From: Epiperipatus broadwayi
Taxonomy: Eukaryota; Onychophora; Udeonychophora; Euonychophora; Peripatidae
Assembly: GCA_028023455.1 (NCBI GenBank)
Contig: JAQFVV010006705.1
Location: 188,001-252,000, forward strand
Reading direction: 5' to 3'
Length of the DNA stretch: 64,000 nt
A program made the translations under genes and the position numbers. The first letter of the stretch is position 1; every line of letters starts with the position of its first letter. Positions 34,999-46,469 of the stretch are shown here, piece by piece. A model generated the notes under the pieces. The model made no database searches. It was not told the DNA's origin and saw nothing but the letters and a program-made list of their open reading frames with translations.

Positions 34999-35213
34999 AA
35001 GTATATATAGAGCTTGTAAATAAGCTCTTAATAAGCTTTTCAGAATATACCTAACCCCAGACAGTTTCTGCTACTGGCTTCCTCAGTGAAACTGGTATGG
35101 AGTTGGGGATATTCTGCAAAGCTTGTTAAGAGCTTATTTGCGAGCTCTATATATAACATTTGTAATACAAGCTTGTTAGATTACGTCATGTGACATATGA
35201 CTTAATTTCTTTG
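34999..35213. mobile_element. Short group B HHR foldback element
   Basis: Flanked by TAATATATATATA at 34986-34998 and 35214-35226. Arms GAGCTTGTAAATAAGCTCTTA and its mirror (CTTAAGAGCTTATTTGCGAGCTC-like) enclose one HHR (35053-35092, minus). The right end carries GTCATGTGACATATGACTT. The plus-arm HHR has been lost. Confidence 0.7.
35053..35092 (-). ncRNA. Hammerhead motif F1, shortened
   Basis: Minus strand CUGAGGA (35086-35080), a 2-bp stem II, GAAAC (35068-35064), then UGUC and UGGGG. Stem III is one nucleotide shorter than in relatives and the upstream stem I strand has changed. Doubtful activity. Confidence 0.5.
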
Positions 35214-35595
35214 TAATATATATATATATTGTTAAAGTCTTTATGGTGTAATTGCAGTATATTCATTTGTAGTATAAACTGGATGTAAATCTGAGTCAAA
35301 TAAAATATGAAATTTTAAATTTTTAATCAAGCTCAGAGTTTTTTTTCTAGTATTTGAACATCACCAACCCATATAATATTGGTTAGTTAATGGGTGTCTA
35401 GATATTTTTAAATAGAAGATTAAGCAATAAAGGAAAAAAAAGATTTAAACTTTCACCATCAATCAATTGGCAAGTGTGTTTGTATTATATCTTTTTCTTT
35501 ATCATTCCACTTTGAGAGTATGTTGGTAGAGGCCTTTGCTGTCAAGTAGGCTATTTGAAGATTGTTTTACAATTTATCTTTACTTATATATGGGT

Positions 35596-35598
<3 letters not shown>

Positions 35599-35629
<31 letters not shown>
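35599..35629. repeat. (TA)n microsatellite
   Basis: Pure AT dinucleotide repeat. It creates the Tyr/Ile-rich part of the 68-codon frame at 35555-35761, which is not considered a gene. Confidence 0.85.
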
Positions 35630-35632
<3 letters not shown>

Positions 35633-35776
35633 TCTTGTGAATGTGCATTGCTTTTCATGTTTCTGTTAATAAAACACATAAGAAAATTTACTATTATCAT
35701 ATTTGTTTTTATTTCCTATATTTTCAATTTCTTTATCCATAGGTTATCTTTAGAATACTAGTTTCATATATATATA

Positions 35777-36136
35777 ATACATATTTTTCAGGTTCATCCA
35801 TGTTAAAAACTTTTAATATTAATATACTGACGTTTCGACTTGGTCACACAAGCCATCCACAGAGTTATAAAAGGTAGAAAGATGGTTGTAGAGGTGCTAC
35901 AATCACTGATTTGAATAAAATGTTAAAATTCCACCAATAGCAAAAATGTTAAATCTAGGAATGTTTTTTCTATTGGTGGAATTTTAACATTTTATTCAAA
36001 TCAGTGATTGTAGCACCTCTACAACCGTCTTTCTACCTTTTATAACTCTGTGGATGGCTTGTGTGACCAAGTCAAAATGTCAGTATATTAATATTAAAAG
36101 TTTTTAACACAGATGAACCCGCAAAATATGTATTTT
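35777..36136. mobile_element. Near-perfect foldback, ~169-bp arms, hammerhead-like remnants
   Basis: The left arm (35777-35945) mirrors 35967-36136 with few differences; the loop is about 21 nt. Each arm contains, reading outward, GTGGATGGCTTGTGTGACC, AAGTCGAAACGTCAG (left arm, minus) or AAGTCAAAATGTCAG (right arm, plus). The GUCGAAACGUC block resembles the 3' half of HHRs described in Penelope-like elements, but CUGANGA is not intact. It might be an inverted terminal piece of a PLE. Confidence 0.55.
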
Positions 36137-36139
36137 ATA

Positions 36140-39100
36140 TATTTAACCCATGCAAATCTTCGTTTTAACATATATATATATATATTGTAACATAAATTAA
36201 AGGTTCAAAAGATCCAAATATATTAAAATATCTAAAAATTCAAATATTATAACTTAATAAACGAAAAAATAATTGTAACTTAAATTAACTTGGATCAGAA
36301 CTTAAATAAACTTGGATCAATGGAATTAAGTAAAATATCACCATTATAAATCAAATCAATTAGAGCAAAAAGATTCCAATAAAATAAATATTTTACTCTG
36401 GCCATTAATCAAATAAACGAAATCAACATTGTAAGTAAATAAACGTGTTCAAAAGTAGTCTTTAAAAATATTAATTTAAACAAGTTGTAAATAAACTTAA
36501 TGAAAATGATCAGAATTGATTTAAACTTATATTAACATGAGCATAAGCTATGAAACAAGTGGTAAATAAAATTATTATGAGGGAATGGCATTGTAGCCAA
36601 AAATATAAGATAAAAATGCTTATCTCCAACATATTAAAGGGACTCATATAGTGGTAACTTAAATAAACAGACCAAATTTATCCATGATCAAAATATTAAT
36701 TATCATTTTAAGCCTGGTGGCTTATATTCATCAATAAACAAGTAGAAACGATAAACAAATTATTCAGAACAAACTATTATAACTCAGGTATATGGAAATC
36801 AAGTGAGTGAGTACACTGGTAACTCAATCAAATAGCTCTCAATATATCCAACTGTAGATTTTACTCACACTTATCTATTGGTTGGATCTCAAGTGCATAT
36901 CTACGTGAACAACAAGTGAATATGGTCTATCAGGGTGCCACTAGGTTAGCTGGACCTAGACAAAGTTATATTTATAACTTTTTCACATGTACCGGGTTTG
37001 AATCCCTTTTTGGTACTTTATTTTTAATAAAAATGGAAGATTTTGCTTTTAGACCCATATCACTGTATGCAATAAATCTTGGTAAACATAAAACATCTTT
37101 AAACTAAAGTGGAGTATATAAAATTCATTAGACAGAAGTCATTTCCTAGATCTTAACATAATAAATGTGTTTCAATATCTTTTTATAAGTTTTACAAGCT
37201 CAGATTATTATTATTAATTTAGAATGGCAATTCACTCATCTTTGCATGATATAGATGATGGGATGGTGGTTATTACAATTATTCACAAATGTCAACTAAA
37301 TACCATGAAATTACTATTTATTTATGGCCTTTAAACATTTATCTATCTCATTAAGTAAAACATGATGATGACGATGATGGCAATGATAATGATTTCAACC
37401 ACAGCTTTAGGACTAAGCCTAATCATAAACCTAATTTTTATAAAGAAATTCATAATTATTGCTTAATTTTTGTATATCTAATTAGAACTTAAATCGCTAA
37501 TATTCACCTTGATGATGAATGATCACACTTAATAAAGACTACTCTTAATGAAATATATACACCTTGTTTAATAAAATAAACTAACATTTATTACTGCATT
37601 TCTAACGTATACATAAAAATTTCTATATCTACATGAAAATTGATATTAACAATAACAACAATAATCATAATCGACTGTTTTAAAATCATAACATTAATTT
37701 TAAATTCTTCCCCCTTTCCCATCAAATGTATTTCAAATTGGATACTAAGTTTGCTAAAGTTTTCAATTCACAAGAAAATATTTCATAAAAAAAAATATTC
37801 TATCTTTGGCACACATACTTTATAATCTAATATGTAAAGCAGAATGATAAAAAAAAATGTTAGTAGAAGTGAAAGAGCAAGATTTCCAGAACAAGTTTTA
37901 AATTATTTTTCTCCCCCTCCCTTCTACCCTCTGAAATGTTATACTTTAACTTAAAACAAAAATATAATATTTTTAATACCGCCTATTATTTTACATTCAC
38001 ACACAATTACATATATGCAACAAGTATTATTATATTATGTATGTGCATGTTTTATCCCCATAATAACAAAAATATTATTTAAAACAAAATAATAACAATT
38101 AAAAAAAAATATTACATATTAATAACATTTCATAACTTTAGGTTAATAGACAATCATAATTTTAGTACATATAAAATCATTAATGAAGCTTATGTTTATC
38201 ATTATTAAAAAATTCTTGGTTTCAATTGATCTTGGTTGTTTTTAAAAGTTTTTTAAACAAAAATATATCACTCTGTTGCTAAAATTTTACTAAGTCTCTG
38301 ATATCATAAAGAAAATATATAAAAGAAAAATTTATATTATCAGTTCTATTCTTTGTAGCGACTTCCAATGAGTCAAATTTATCTTGTTTAATGTCTATAC
38401 TTTTGCATGTACCATTTCTGTTTTTCTTTGGAACAATTTTTTTCTTGAGGTGTATAATTATTTGATGATGATGATCCTATTGAGGTTATTTGCTTTAATA
38501 GACAGTTTGGAAATCATTATATTAACTTTTCTTCTCTTCCTGTCAAGCATGATCCTTTTAGTGGATGAAGTACAGCAGTTGTTTTCATATTTATAATTTT
38601 TCTTGGGTTTAAACTCAGTTACTGGAACAATTAATTGGACTTGATGATTTAATATTTATCAGTAGATTACTCTTTTTCCTGATTGCCTTCAAATGCAGGT
38701 GAATGTTTTCTTCTTTCTATTTAAAAACATCTTATTTCTCTCGGTCAGTTGAAAGGTGTAGAATATTATTTTTCAGACAAGACATCTTTTCTTTCCTATA
38801 TGATGTGCTAGTTGATGATGACTCAGGGAATTTCCCCAGATGAAATATATCTTTATTTTAACCTGCCATGATGTTTTTCATTGTCACAAAAAAAAACTTT
38901 ATATTAAAAATGATTTTTAGAATTGATATCTGCTGAATTAAAAATGCTTGTCTCTTAGTTTCAAGATTTTTAGAATTTTCTATAATATCAACTGATTTTC
39001 CAGACTGCTTTTATATCCTATTTTTTTATTTTTGACCACCTCCTTTAATTAGATTTATAACTTATTTTCAACTAAATCGTTTTTTATCTGGATAGTAGGA

Positions 39101-41165
39101 AAAATCTCACTAGCCTGATTTTTAGACAAACTTTTGTTTTGAAGGAAAAAAAATAGTCTTAATCCTTTTTTACACCTATGTAACATCTCAAATTTGAGCT
39201 TCTTTCTTTTGATCTTAGGATGAGACACTTTTAAAATTAGACTTTTCACATCGTCTCTAAGTTTTAACAGAAAAACAACCCCTATAATACAAAATTGTTG
39301 AGTAAAAAGAAAATAATTTAACAGATTTTCTTCTTTTTCTTTCAATATTTAATAAATAAAAATATAGTTTATATATGCAATGTACACACACACTCATTCA
39401 AATTATTTATAAAACAGGCCTATAAATCAATCTAAATGCTTTTTAGAAATTATGATTTTAATATCTACATTAAACTCTTACAATTTTTAAACCCCAGACT
39501 ACAACCTTTAAGCCCCAAATTATAATCATAGACAAAGAACAAAAATAGAAATAGAATAATAAAATAGAATAAAATACTAGAATTTAGCAAATGTAGGTTA
39601 GCCTTGATGAGAGTTTAATATTTGAAATATACAAGGACAATTAAACAGCTTACACACACACTGCCTATACATATGCGTTATTACTTTACTTTTTAACAAA
39701 AAAAAAAATTAAATATTGAATAGTTAAATGTGTGTATTACTCTTTTTGAGTTTTCTATCAACACACAAACAATTAAAGAATATAACTGTTGTCCCACTCT
39801 CTTTCTGCCTTAAGCTTTTAAAACTTGATCTTGTAGGATTTAAACTTGGATGCCCTACAGCTTCCTTTTTATATAAAAATGTGATGATGATTTTTGTTCC
39901 ACATTTTCTTACATGTACATTACTACAAATTTAGCTAATGACTAAATTGTAATGGCACAATATATATATACACACACAAGGTAACAATTAAAACAAAATA
40001 ATAAGAACACTAAATTCTACATTATTACCATCTACATATATTTTTTGGTACAGATCTCAAACTTTTAGTATTTGAGACCCAACTTTTAGTATCCACATTA
40101 ATTGTGCACACTTTCCAGTAAATTTTTGGAGTGCTAATATTTGTTTCTATATTTCAAATATAATACCTTATGAAAAGTTTTGCTCTACGAGATAGGATCA
40201 AGAAGTCATTAATTTATGGAATTTCAAATAATTAATGTATCTTTTCTCATTTTCAATAATTTACTTTTTTCTTTTCAAATTTATTTATCATAAATTTTTT
40301 ATGTCTTTGTGCCAATCCTTTTATTATTTCACATCCCACTTATGCACACCCCACAGGTTGAGAATCACTGTCCTACACAATGTCAAGAATATGTAAACGT
40401 TCTTATCTTTAAAAATTAATGAATGAGGACTTAAATATAATTAAGCCTTTGTTTTTTTTTATAGTAATTCAATTATCAATTATAATAAATCAAAATATAG
40501 AATTTACATTTATAAAAAATATAATTTTCAAGATATTTCTGATGTAATGTCAAACAATAAACTAATAAAAGTAGAATCTATATTTTATTTGGGCTTATTG
40601 CTGGACCCATGTCATAGGTGGGACAAACGTATAATTTATTTGCAAAAATAGTGTAAAACTTTTAAATTTTCTTTTTATAAAATTACAAATATTTTACCAT
40701 CTAAGGTCATTATACAGTATTATAAGCAAATTTGTCTTCCTAAATTAGCTTACTGATTATCTCTTTGGGATGTATAGCTTCATATCATTTAAGACCTTTA
40801 AAGGATCTAGAACATTTCTTCAAGGATTGTTTTATATCAATTATTGGAATATTATCTTGACTCTTTATGTAATATATCATGAATTTTATGGATCAAAAAT
40901 TATTTATAGTCGTTATTTTATGTCATTATTTCAAACTATATCTTTCCAATGTATTGTTTCTTTAAAAAAAAGGTAGAACTAGAAAGTCTAAATTCAATTT
41001 GATTGGCTATCAACACCCTATAACAAAACCCATAGTAGATATCAAAAGTGTTATATTGTTTCGATGTATTTCAATATTTTAATGTAGGATTCTCCTGAAT
41101 TTATGTATAATATTAATATATCATTAAATAAATTCAAGAATGGTTAACTTCAACTAATAATTGGG
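36140..41165. other. AT-rich DNA without recognised genes
   Basis: Long unannotated stretch. Open frames of 60-96 codons occur (for example 36916-37107, 39055-39345) but none shows motifs of a known family. Short ATGATGATG run near 37363-37380 and small TA repeats only. Confidence 0.4.
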
Positions 41166-41169
41166 ATAA

Positions 41170-42412
41170 ATATTAGTACATAGGTGGAGCTCTTACTGGA
41201 AAGTCATCCTCCTCACAGCTCACAGAGAATGGCTTGGAAAGGTTGGTTTTGCAGCAGTGAAAAATGCCTTTTATATTTATTTGGCCCTTTAAATGGCCTT
41301 ATTTTGCTGCTATTGTACTCTTTCATTCATTAAATCTCAGTTTTAGTGCATTTTTAACACAATTTTCCTATGTCTACTTTGTACTTATCAGCATTTAACT
41401 ACCTCATTTCCCCCTCCCCTGTTTGATCAGTATTTCAACTGTTTTATGGACCATAAAGGGTTTTATTCCCTCTTAGACTCTTACATATTTCTCCTACTAC
41501 AATTCCCTGTCACTCAGAATTTGTTTATAAAGATTTTTGTGTGTTGTTCCAGTTATTTAGGCCATTTTTAACTATCTTTTTTTTCAGACTCCCCCCTTCT
41601 CTAGGGTAACTAACCGCCGAAAATTCCACTCAATTGTCTCATTACTCAATTAAAATTATTAATAAGTTTTCCAGTGGTTTTTTTTTTTGCTTTTACATCA
41701 ATATATTTAATTTTTCCATTTTAAAATTGTTTTCTTCATGTCATTTTTTATTCTTTCAAACGGTTTAAAGATGACTGCTGCCCCTAGCGGAAAAAACGTG
41801 CAGAGTCCTAAACTACATGAACTAAAACCTTCAAAATTACCCAAACTTTATGCAAATCGAATTTCAAACAAAAGTTAACTTAAAACATCATCACCAAAGG
41901 ACTCATTTCAAAGTCTCCATCTCCTTGCTCTCTGGACTTTCCTTCCTTTCAGGCTGTGGTTTGCTCTATCAAAGGTAAAAGCAAGTCAAAAAGAACATGA
42001 CCAATCATAACGGCATTCCAAGTATAAGGGGGAAAACTGAAATTACTCATTTACAAAGGACAATAATCAGCCTGGTGCATCTAAGCATAACTCAGAAACA
42101 TCCTCTTTCATCTCTGAAACCTCTAAAGACTTAACATATAGCAATTCCCTCAAAGTTAATGTCACATATGGATCCTCCTATTAATCCACCAGGGCAACCA
42201 AGCCTATCAACATGCTCCTTACCAAAGACTTCTTTTCCTGGACTACACACCCTTTCCATATCCCCTTCCCATTTCATATGTATTCCCTTCTCCTTCACCA
42301 TATTGGACTCAAATTTCATTTTGCCATGTAATCATCTCTTTGTAAACCTTTTAAACTATTCTGTATTTTGTCTTTTAGTGAATAAAAGCTTTCATCACTG
42401 AGAAAAAAAATT
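41170..42412 (+). mobile_element. Candidate LINE or retrocopy: 5' region, short ORF, 3' UTR and poly(A)
   Basis: The segment is richer in C and G than its surroundings, has pyrimidine-rich 5' leader-like sequence, then ATG at 41771 opening a 35-codon frame (MTAAPSGKNVQSPKLHELKP...) that stops, then Ser/Pro/Lys-rich pieces in shifting frames. It ends with TTTTAGTGAATAAAAGC, a poly(A)-signal-like AATAAA, and an A run at 42402. This looks like a reverse-transcribed copy, perhaps a LINE joined from its two ends with the RT removed. No RT motif was found, so identity is open. Confidence 0.45.
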
Positions 42413-42679
42413 AATATTTGATTATAACTATCTATTTCAATTGTTTTTTTTTTTTGTTTCCATTGTAAAAAGAGTACAAAATTATAACATTAGTTTTAAC
42501 TTTTAGTTTAAATCAAATGATTAATATAAGTAAGATAGAATTGGACTTGTTGCATTCTGGGAACACTAGGTATATAATTAAATAAGACTGAGACTATACG
42601 TGTAGTTTATTATATTTACAATTGCTAATTTTAATATTTTAAGTTTTATATATATGGTTATTAATTTATATATTATACC

Positions 42680-44260
42680 GGATACTCAATCTATTCTGAA
42701 ACAGAGGGCGCCACCAGAACACTACGTGTCTGGAAAATTTGTTTACTGTAATCAGAATAGATGATGATGATGGTTTACGCCGGCTAGACTCAGGGAGAAA
42801 CAAGAGATCTTAAATTGTTTAGACAATTGAGACAAAAGCACAAAGACAAACGTCAGCCAAATTAAGTTAAACATATTTCATAAATTTTATTATGAGAAAA
42901 TAAATTATTAAATATAAGTTTATGACATAATAAATGTGAGTTAACTCAGGTGTGTACCAGAAATACTAAAGGCAAAGCTATGACAGACTGACTGATCTTT
43001 TAATAAACAAAGTTAAAAGGGAGGAAGCAAATTTCATTCAGCAGAGGATTCACTTAAACACTGGTTTTCCCTTTTAGATACTTAAACCATATGCCCTTGA
43101 AATAGATCAAAGAACCAGTGCCGATGAGCTGTTCAAGATCTAAACATGGTGAGATCTTGAATGTCCTTATATCGGTATGAACTGCACCAATTACTACATT
43201 TAAAATAACGGTGATTGATCCACCCCAAGAACAATCGAAAAATATCATTGAAATGAAGAAACAATTAAACTGGTGAATCCCAGCCAAACGATTGGCGAAA
43301 ATTACTTTAAAATTAATAATTAATGGTCTCAATAAGAGACGAGTAAATGATTAGAAAAACAGTTACGTCTGTCCCAGAAAATAACGAAAAGAAAATAAAC
43401 TTACAAACAAATTCTGAGTACACGCTCTGATAAATTTAAAGCACACGTAATAAATACACAAATGAATCTATCAGAGAGTACACGGAGTATGTAAATCTTA
43501 AAAGTTGTAAACACTTTAGCAGAATGAAAGTATCACTCACCTGTAATTTAAGAAAGGATAAATTTTATCTTCCTGCTGACGACTTATAAAATTACAAAGA
43601 AAAACACAATTCTAATTTCCGCTTTTAGAGATCTTAGAAACGAAATCTCCACCTGCGAAAATCAGACAATAAAGTCATCAGCCAAAAGATTTTTGGAGGT
43701 TAAGCACTAGGGTAAACACAGAGTATAAAATTACAAATTAATTATTGAATACTAAATAATTACAGGTAAGCATAAAAATATATATATATACGAGGCTGCT
43801 AAAGCATTTATAAAAGCGAGGTATAAAATATAAAACTCATTCGTCACTCTCCAATAAACAAAACGGAAAGCAAATTAGAATCTTAAAACTAAGATTCTAA
43901 GACACACTATAAAATATTGGAAAACACAGCAAATATTAAATATGAGGCTATATTGATTTAAGAAGACATTTATGATTAGATTGAGTGGAGATTTAATGAG
44001 AATTAATTTACCCTGGGAAGAATAAAAACGAAAATAATTACCTTTCGGTAAAAGCAATGTTCACGTAGAGTGCGCACTTTTACTTAAGTTCATTTTCAGG
44101 TTCTTGAGGCAGCAAGGTAGATGTACGGAGGTTCCAGCTTCTTTTAGGTGTTCAAGGCATTACTGGAGCAAACTTGAAAGTCAGGGATTCGTCTTTTGTG
44201 GAGTTAGCAAGCCATTCTGGTGGTGATTTAAAAACAGGCGGTATATGAAAACTATTTTAA
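42680..44260 (-). other. Base-balanced island, unidentified
   Basis: This stretch has noticeably fewer A/T runs than its surroundings and includes GAGGGCGCCACCAG and several GTAAGT-like sites on the minus strand. The longest minus frame (43054-43332, 92 codons) has no family I recognise. At the left, CTATTCTGA (42690) and TCAGAATAG (42754) make a small inverted repeat followed by GATGATGATG. Candidates are an LTR-element remnant or non-coding exons of a host transcript. Confidence 0.3.
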
Positions 44261-45082
44261 AATAAATTGATAAACATTTTTAAAAAATCCGTTTTACATA
44301 TAAACGCGTGTATACTTGGATACACGCATTCTTTTTAAATAATATTGCAAATTTAAACTCTACGTTTAATTAAAATTAAAAGCTTAATAAATTTCTTTTT
44401 TTTTTTTGTTTAATAACAACACCATTGAACCGGATTTCAATCAGGTTCAATATATATATGTTTATTAATGGATAGCTTTATATTATTAGGTGATAATTAT
44501 TTAGATTTCAATTGCTTTGTTGTGTTGTTTTTTTTTTTATTTAATTGTTAATTTTATGATTTTATACAAGTTTTATATATTCATTTATTAATTTTTTATT
44601 ATATTTTTTTAACTTCATGCATGATTTTTTTTATGTAGAGTTTATTTGTAAATTGGTATGTAAATCAAGAAATAAATAATTATTTAATTATGTTTTAATT
44701 ATCTAAAAATAATATAAAGAAGGGAATAAACCTCTGGTCATGCACTTTTATGAATTTACATGCAATGAATTGCCCATGAGCATCAGTTTAAAAAGCATGA
44801 GTGTACCCTTATGGTTAGAGTTTATTGTTATATAAGACAACCTTTGCTCCCCATGCTGAAATCATGATTTTAACCTCTTGTATGCCTAAATTATAACTTG
44901 ATAAATGAATTGTACAAACATTTATTTTACAAAAATAAAATAAATATATCAAATATAAAATCATTGTTTGATATATATATATAAAATTAAGAGAATGCTA
45001 ATGAGCTCTAAACAAGATTTTTATTTTATTTATGATAAAAGCTACTACAAGAGAAGGCATTCAAATCATTTTTATCTTGGAT

Positions 45083-45139
45083 TGTCCCCATCCCCAGACT
45101 GGTTTCGACCTATGGATCTCTTCAGTGAGGATTGGGACA
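45083..45139 (-). ncRNA. Hammerhead ribozyme motif G1 (complete)
   Basis: Minus strand CUGAAGA (45125-45119), 4-bp stem II GAUC/GGUC with loop CAUA and a G-C pair next to A9, GAAAC (45106-45102), stem III AC/GU with loop CA, GUC (45099-45097). Stem I: UCCUCA with UGGGGA, 2x2 internal loop AA/UG, then UGUCCC with GGGACA, all paired. This fits the type I consensus at every core position. Confidence 0.83.
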
Positions 45140-45288
45140 TTAGATTCAAAAAACCAACTCAAGCAAAGCATTTATCTAAAAGTTAATTGTTAGAAGAAGA
45201 TGTGAAACTTTTAGACATCTACATGTCTTTAAAGTCAGCTCTCCAACTGAAAAAATCATATGAGCTTGAGTTTGTTTTTTGAATCTAA

Positions 45289-45346
45289 TGTCCCAACTAC
45301 TCACTGAAGAGACCCATAGGTCGAAACCGGTCTGGGGATGGGGAAA
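45289..45346 (+). ncRNA. Hammerhead ribozyme motif G2 (complete core)
   Basis: CUGAAGA at 45304-45310, perfect stem II GACC/GGUC with loop CAUA, GAAAC at 45323-45327, stem III AC/GU with loop CG, GUC at 45330-45332. Relative to G1 stem II has changed U-G to C-G, keeping pairing. Stem I keeps UACUCA/UGGGGA (one mismatch) and UCCC/GGGA. Confidence 0.82.
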
Positions 45347-45627
45347 ATCCAAGATAAAAATGATTTGAATGCCTTCTCTTGTACTAGCATTTATCATAAA
45401 TAAATAAAAAAGCTTGTTTAGAGCTCATTAGGATGCTCGTAATTTTACATATTTGTAGATGCAAGCTATGTATAAGTCATGTGACATCTGACTTTTTGTT
45501 ATATATATATACATAATGTTTTCATGGTTGTAAGATATAAATAAATTGTTATTTTTGGGAATAAACTGTGTATTATTTTGCATTACAATCTGATGTTTTG
45601 ATGGACTAGCAACCGCCATTATCAAGG

Positions 45628-45950
45628 TTAACTTTTGAAAGAAAAATCATTAGATCTCAAACAATAATGTGACTCAGTGCAAGATGAAAAATGAGATTCA
45701 ACTTGAAGTAGTTCAGCATTCACAATATGAGGCTTATCAAAATGTTTAATTCCCTCAATTTTTTCACCTATTAATTTTAAGTTAATATTAGATAAAATGA
45801 AAGTTTTCCACATAGCTGGAATATGTTGTGCTTTGACTGCCCTATTTCAACCAGTAGGTCTCTTTAATATTTCAATTGATTCTCTCATGGTTCTTAAATC
45901 ATATATTTTCATATTAGCAAGTATTTTTGTAGTGCTCAAGAAGCTATGTG
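45628..45950 (-). pseudogene. PLE C-terminal fragment, minus arm
   Basis: Two minus frames joined by a frameshift: TTKILANMKIYDLRTMRESI and EILKRPTG (from 45945), then LSNINLKLIGEK to NDFSFKS. The order I L...R...R E S I E I ... W is the typical tail after the GIY-YIG nuclease of PLEs. Non-functional. Confidence 0.65.
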
Positions 45951-45969
45951 GGTCTAGATGAATAAATTT

Positions 45970-46371
45970 CAGAATTAAGGAATATAGAAATGCTTTAATC
46001 AAAAAATTAGCACATCGGTTTTTACTTCCCATTTTGTAAAAATTGGTCACAAACCTGATTTTGACAATACAAAAATACTTGCTAATTTGGAAAGATATAA
46101 TTTAAAAACCATGAGAGAGTCAATTGAAATATTAAAGAGACCTACTGGTTTAAATAGGGCTGGTAAAGCACAATGTATTCCAGCTATGTGGCAACCTCTC
46201 GTTTTATCTAATATTAACTTAAAATTAATAGATGAAAAAACCAAGGGAAATAAGCATTTTGATAAGCCTCATATTGTGAATGCTGAACTACTTCAAGTTG
46301 AATCTCATTTCTCATCTCACATTGAGTCACGTTATTGTTTAAGAGCTAACAATTTTTCTTTCAAAAGTTAA
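45970..46371 (+). pseudogene. PLE C-terminal fragment, plus arm
   Basis: Starts with FRIKEYRNAL (about 45968), the RIKEH-like part of the GIY-YIG region, passes a stop, then GHKPDFDNTKILANLERYN, TMRESIEILKRPTGLNR and IPAMWQPLVLSNINLKLI. The 94-codon open frame 46087-46371 covers the latter part. It is the same sequence as the minus arm but about 35 codons longer at the 5' side. Confidence 0.7.
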
Positions 46372-46469
46372 CCTTCATAATGGCAGTTGCTAGTCTGTCA
46401 AAATATCGGATTGTAATGCAAAATAATACATGGTTTATTCCAAAAAATAACAATTTATCTCTCTATATA

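Larger units (their letters stand above)
44984..45500. mobile_element. Group B HHR foldback element with best-preserved ribozymes
   Basis: Between TA repeats (44971-44983; 45501-45511). Arms: left AATGAGCTC...CAAGATTTTTATTTTATTTATGATAAA, right mirror ending GTTTAGAGCTCATTAGGATGC. HHR at 45083-45139 (-) and 45289-45346 (+). The right end has AAGTCATGTGACATCTGACTT. Two plus/minus frames of about 72 codons are translations of the arms. Next to it lies the inverted PLE copy. Confidence 0.8.
45545..46465. mobile_element. Head-to-head inverted copies of a Penelope-like element C-terminus
   Basis: The minus arm (about 45545-45950) and plus arm (about 45965-46465) encode the same protein tail and share the same 3' sequence, TTGTAATGCAAAATAAT and TTCCAAAAAATAACAATTTA-like blocks. 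The 5' sides meet at the centre. PLEs are known for inverted and tandem partial copies. Right after each coding tail, an AATGGC...CATCAAAACATCAG-type block resembles a decayed HHR. Confidence 0.7.

Noticed and set aside
43054-43332. 92-codon minus-strand frame tested as an LTR/DIRS-type RNase H or transposase
   Set aside because: No catalytic pattern (such as the D-E-D arrangement or a tyrosine-recombinase signature) could be recognised in any of the three minus frames.
43674-43695. Minus-strand CTGATGA as a hammerhead core
   Set aside because: Following sequence has no stem II and no GAAA at suitable distance.
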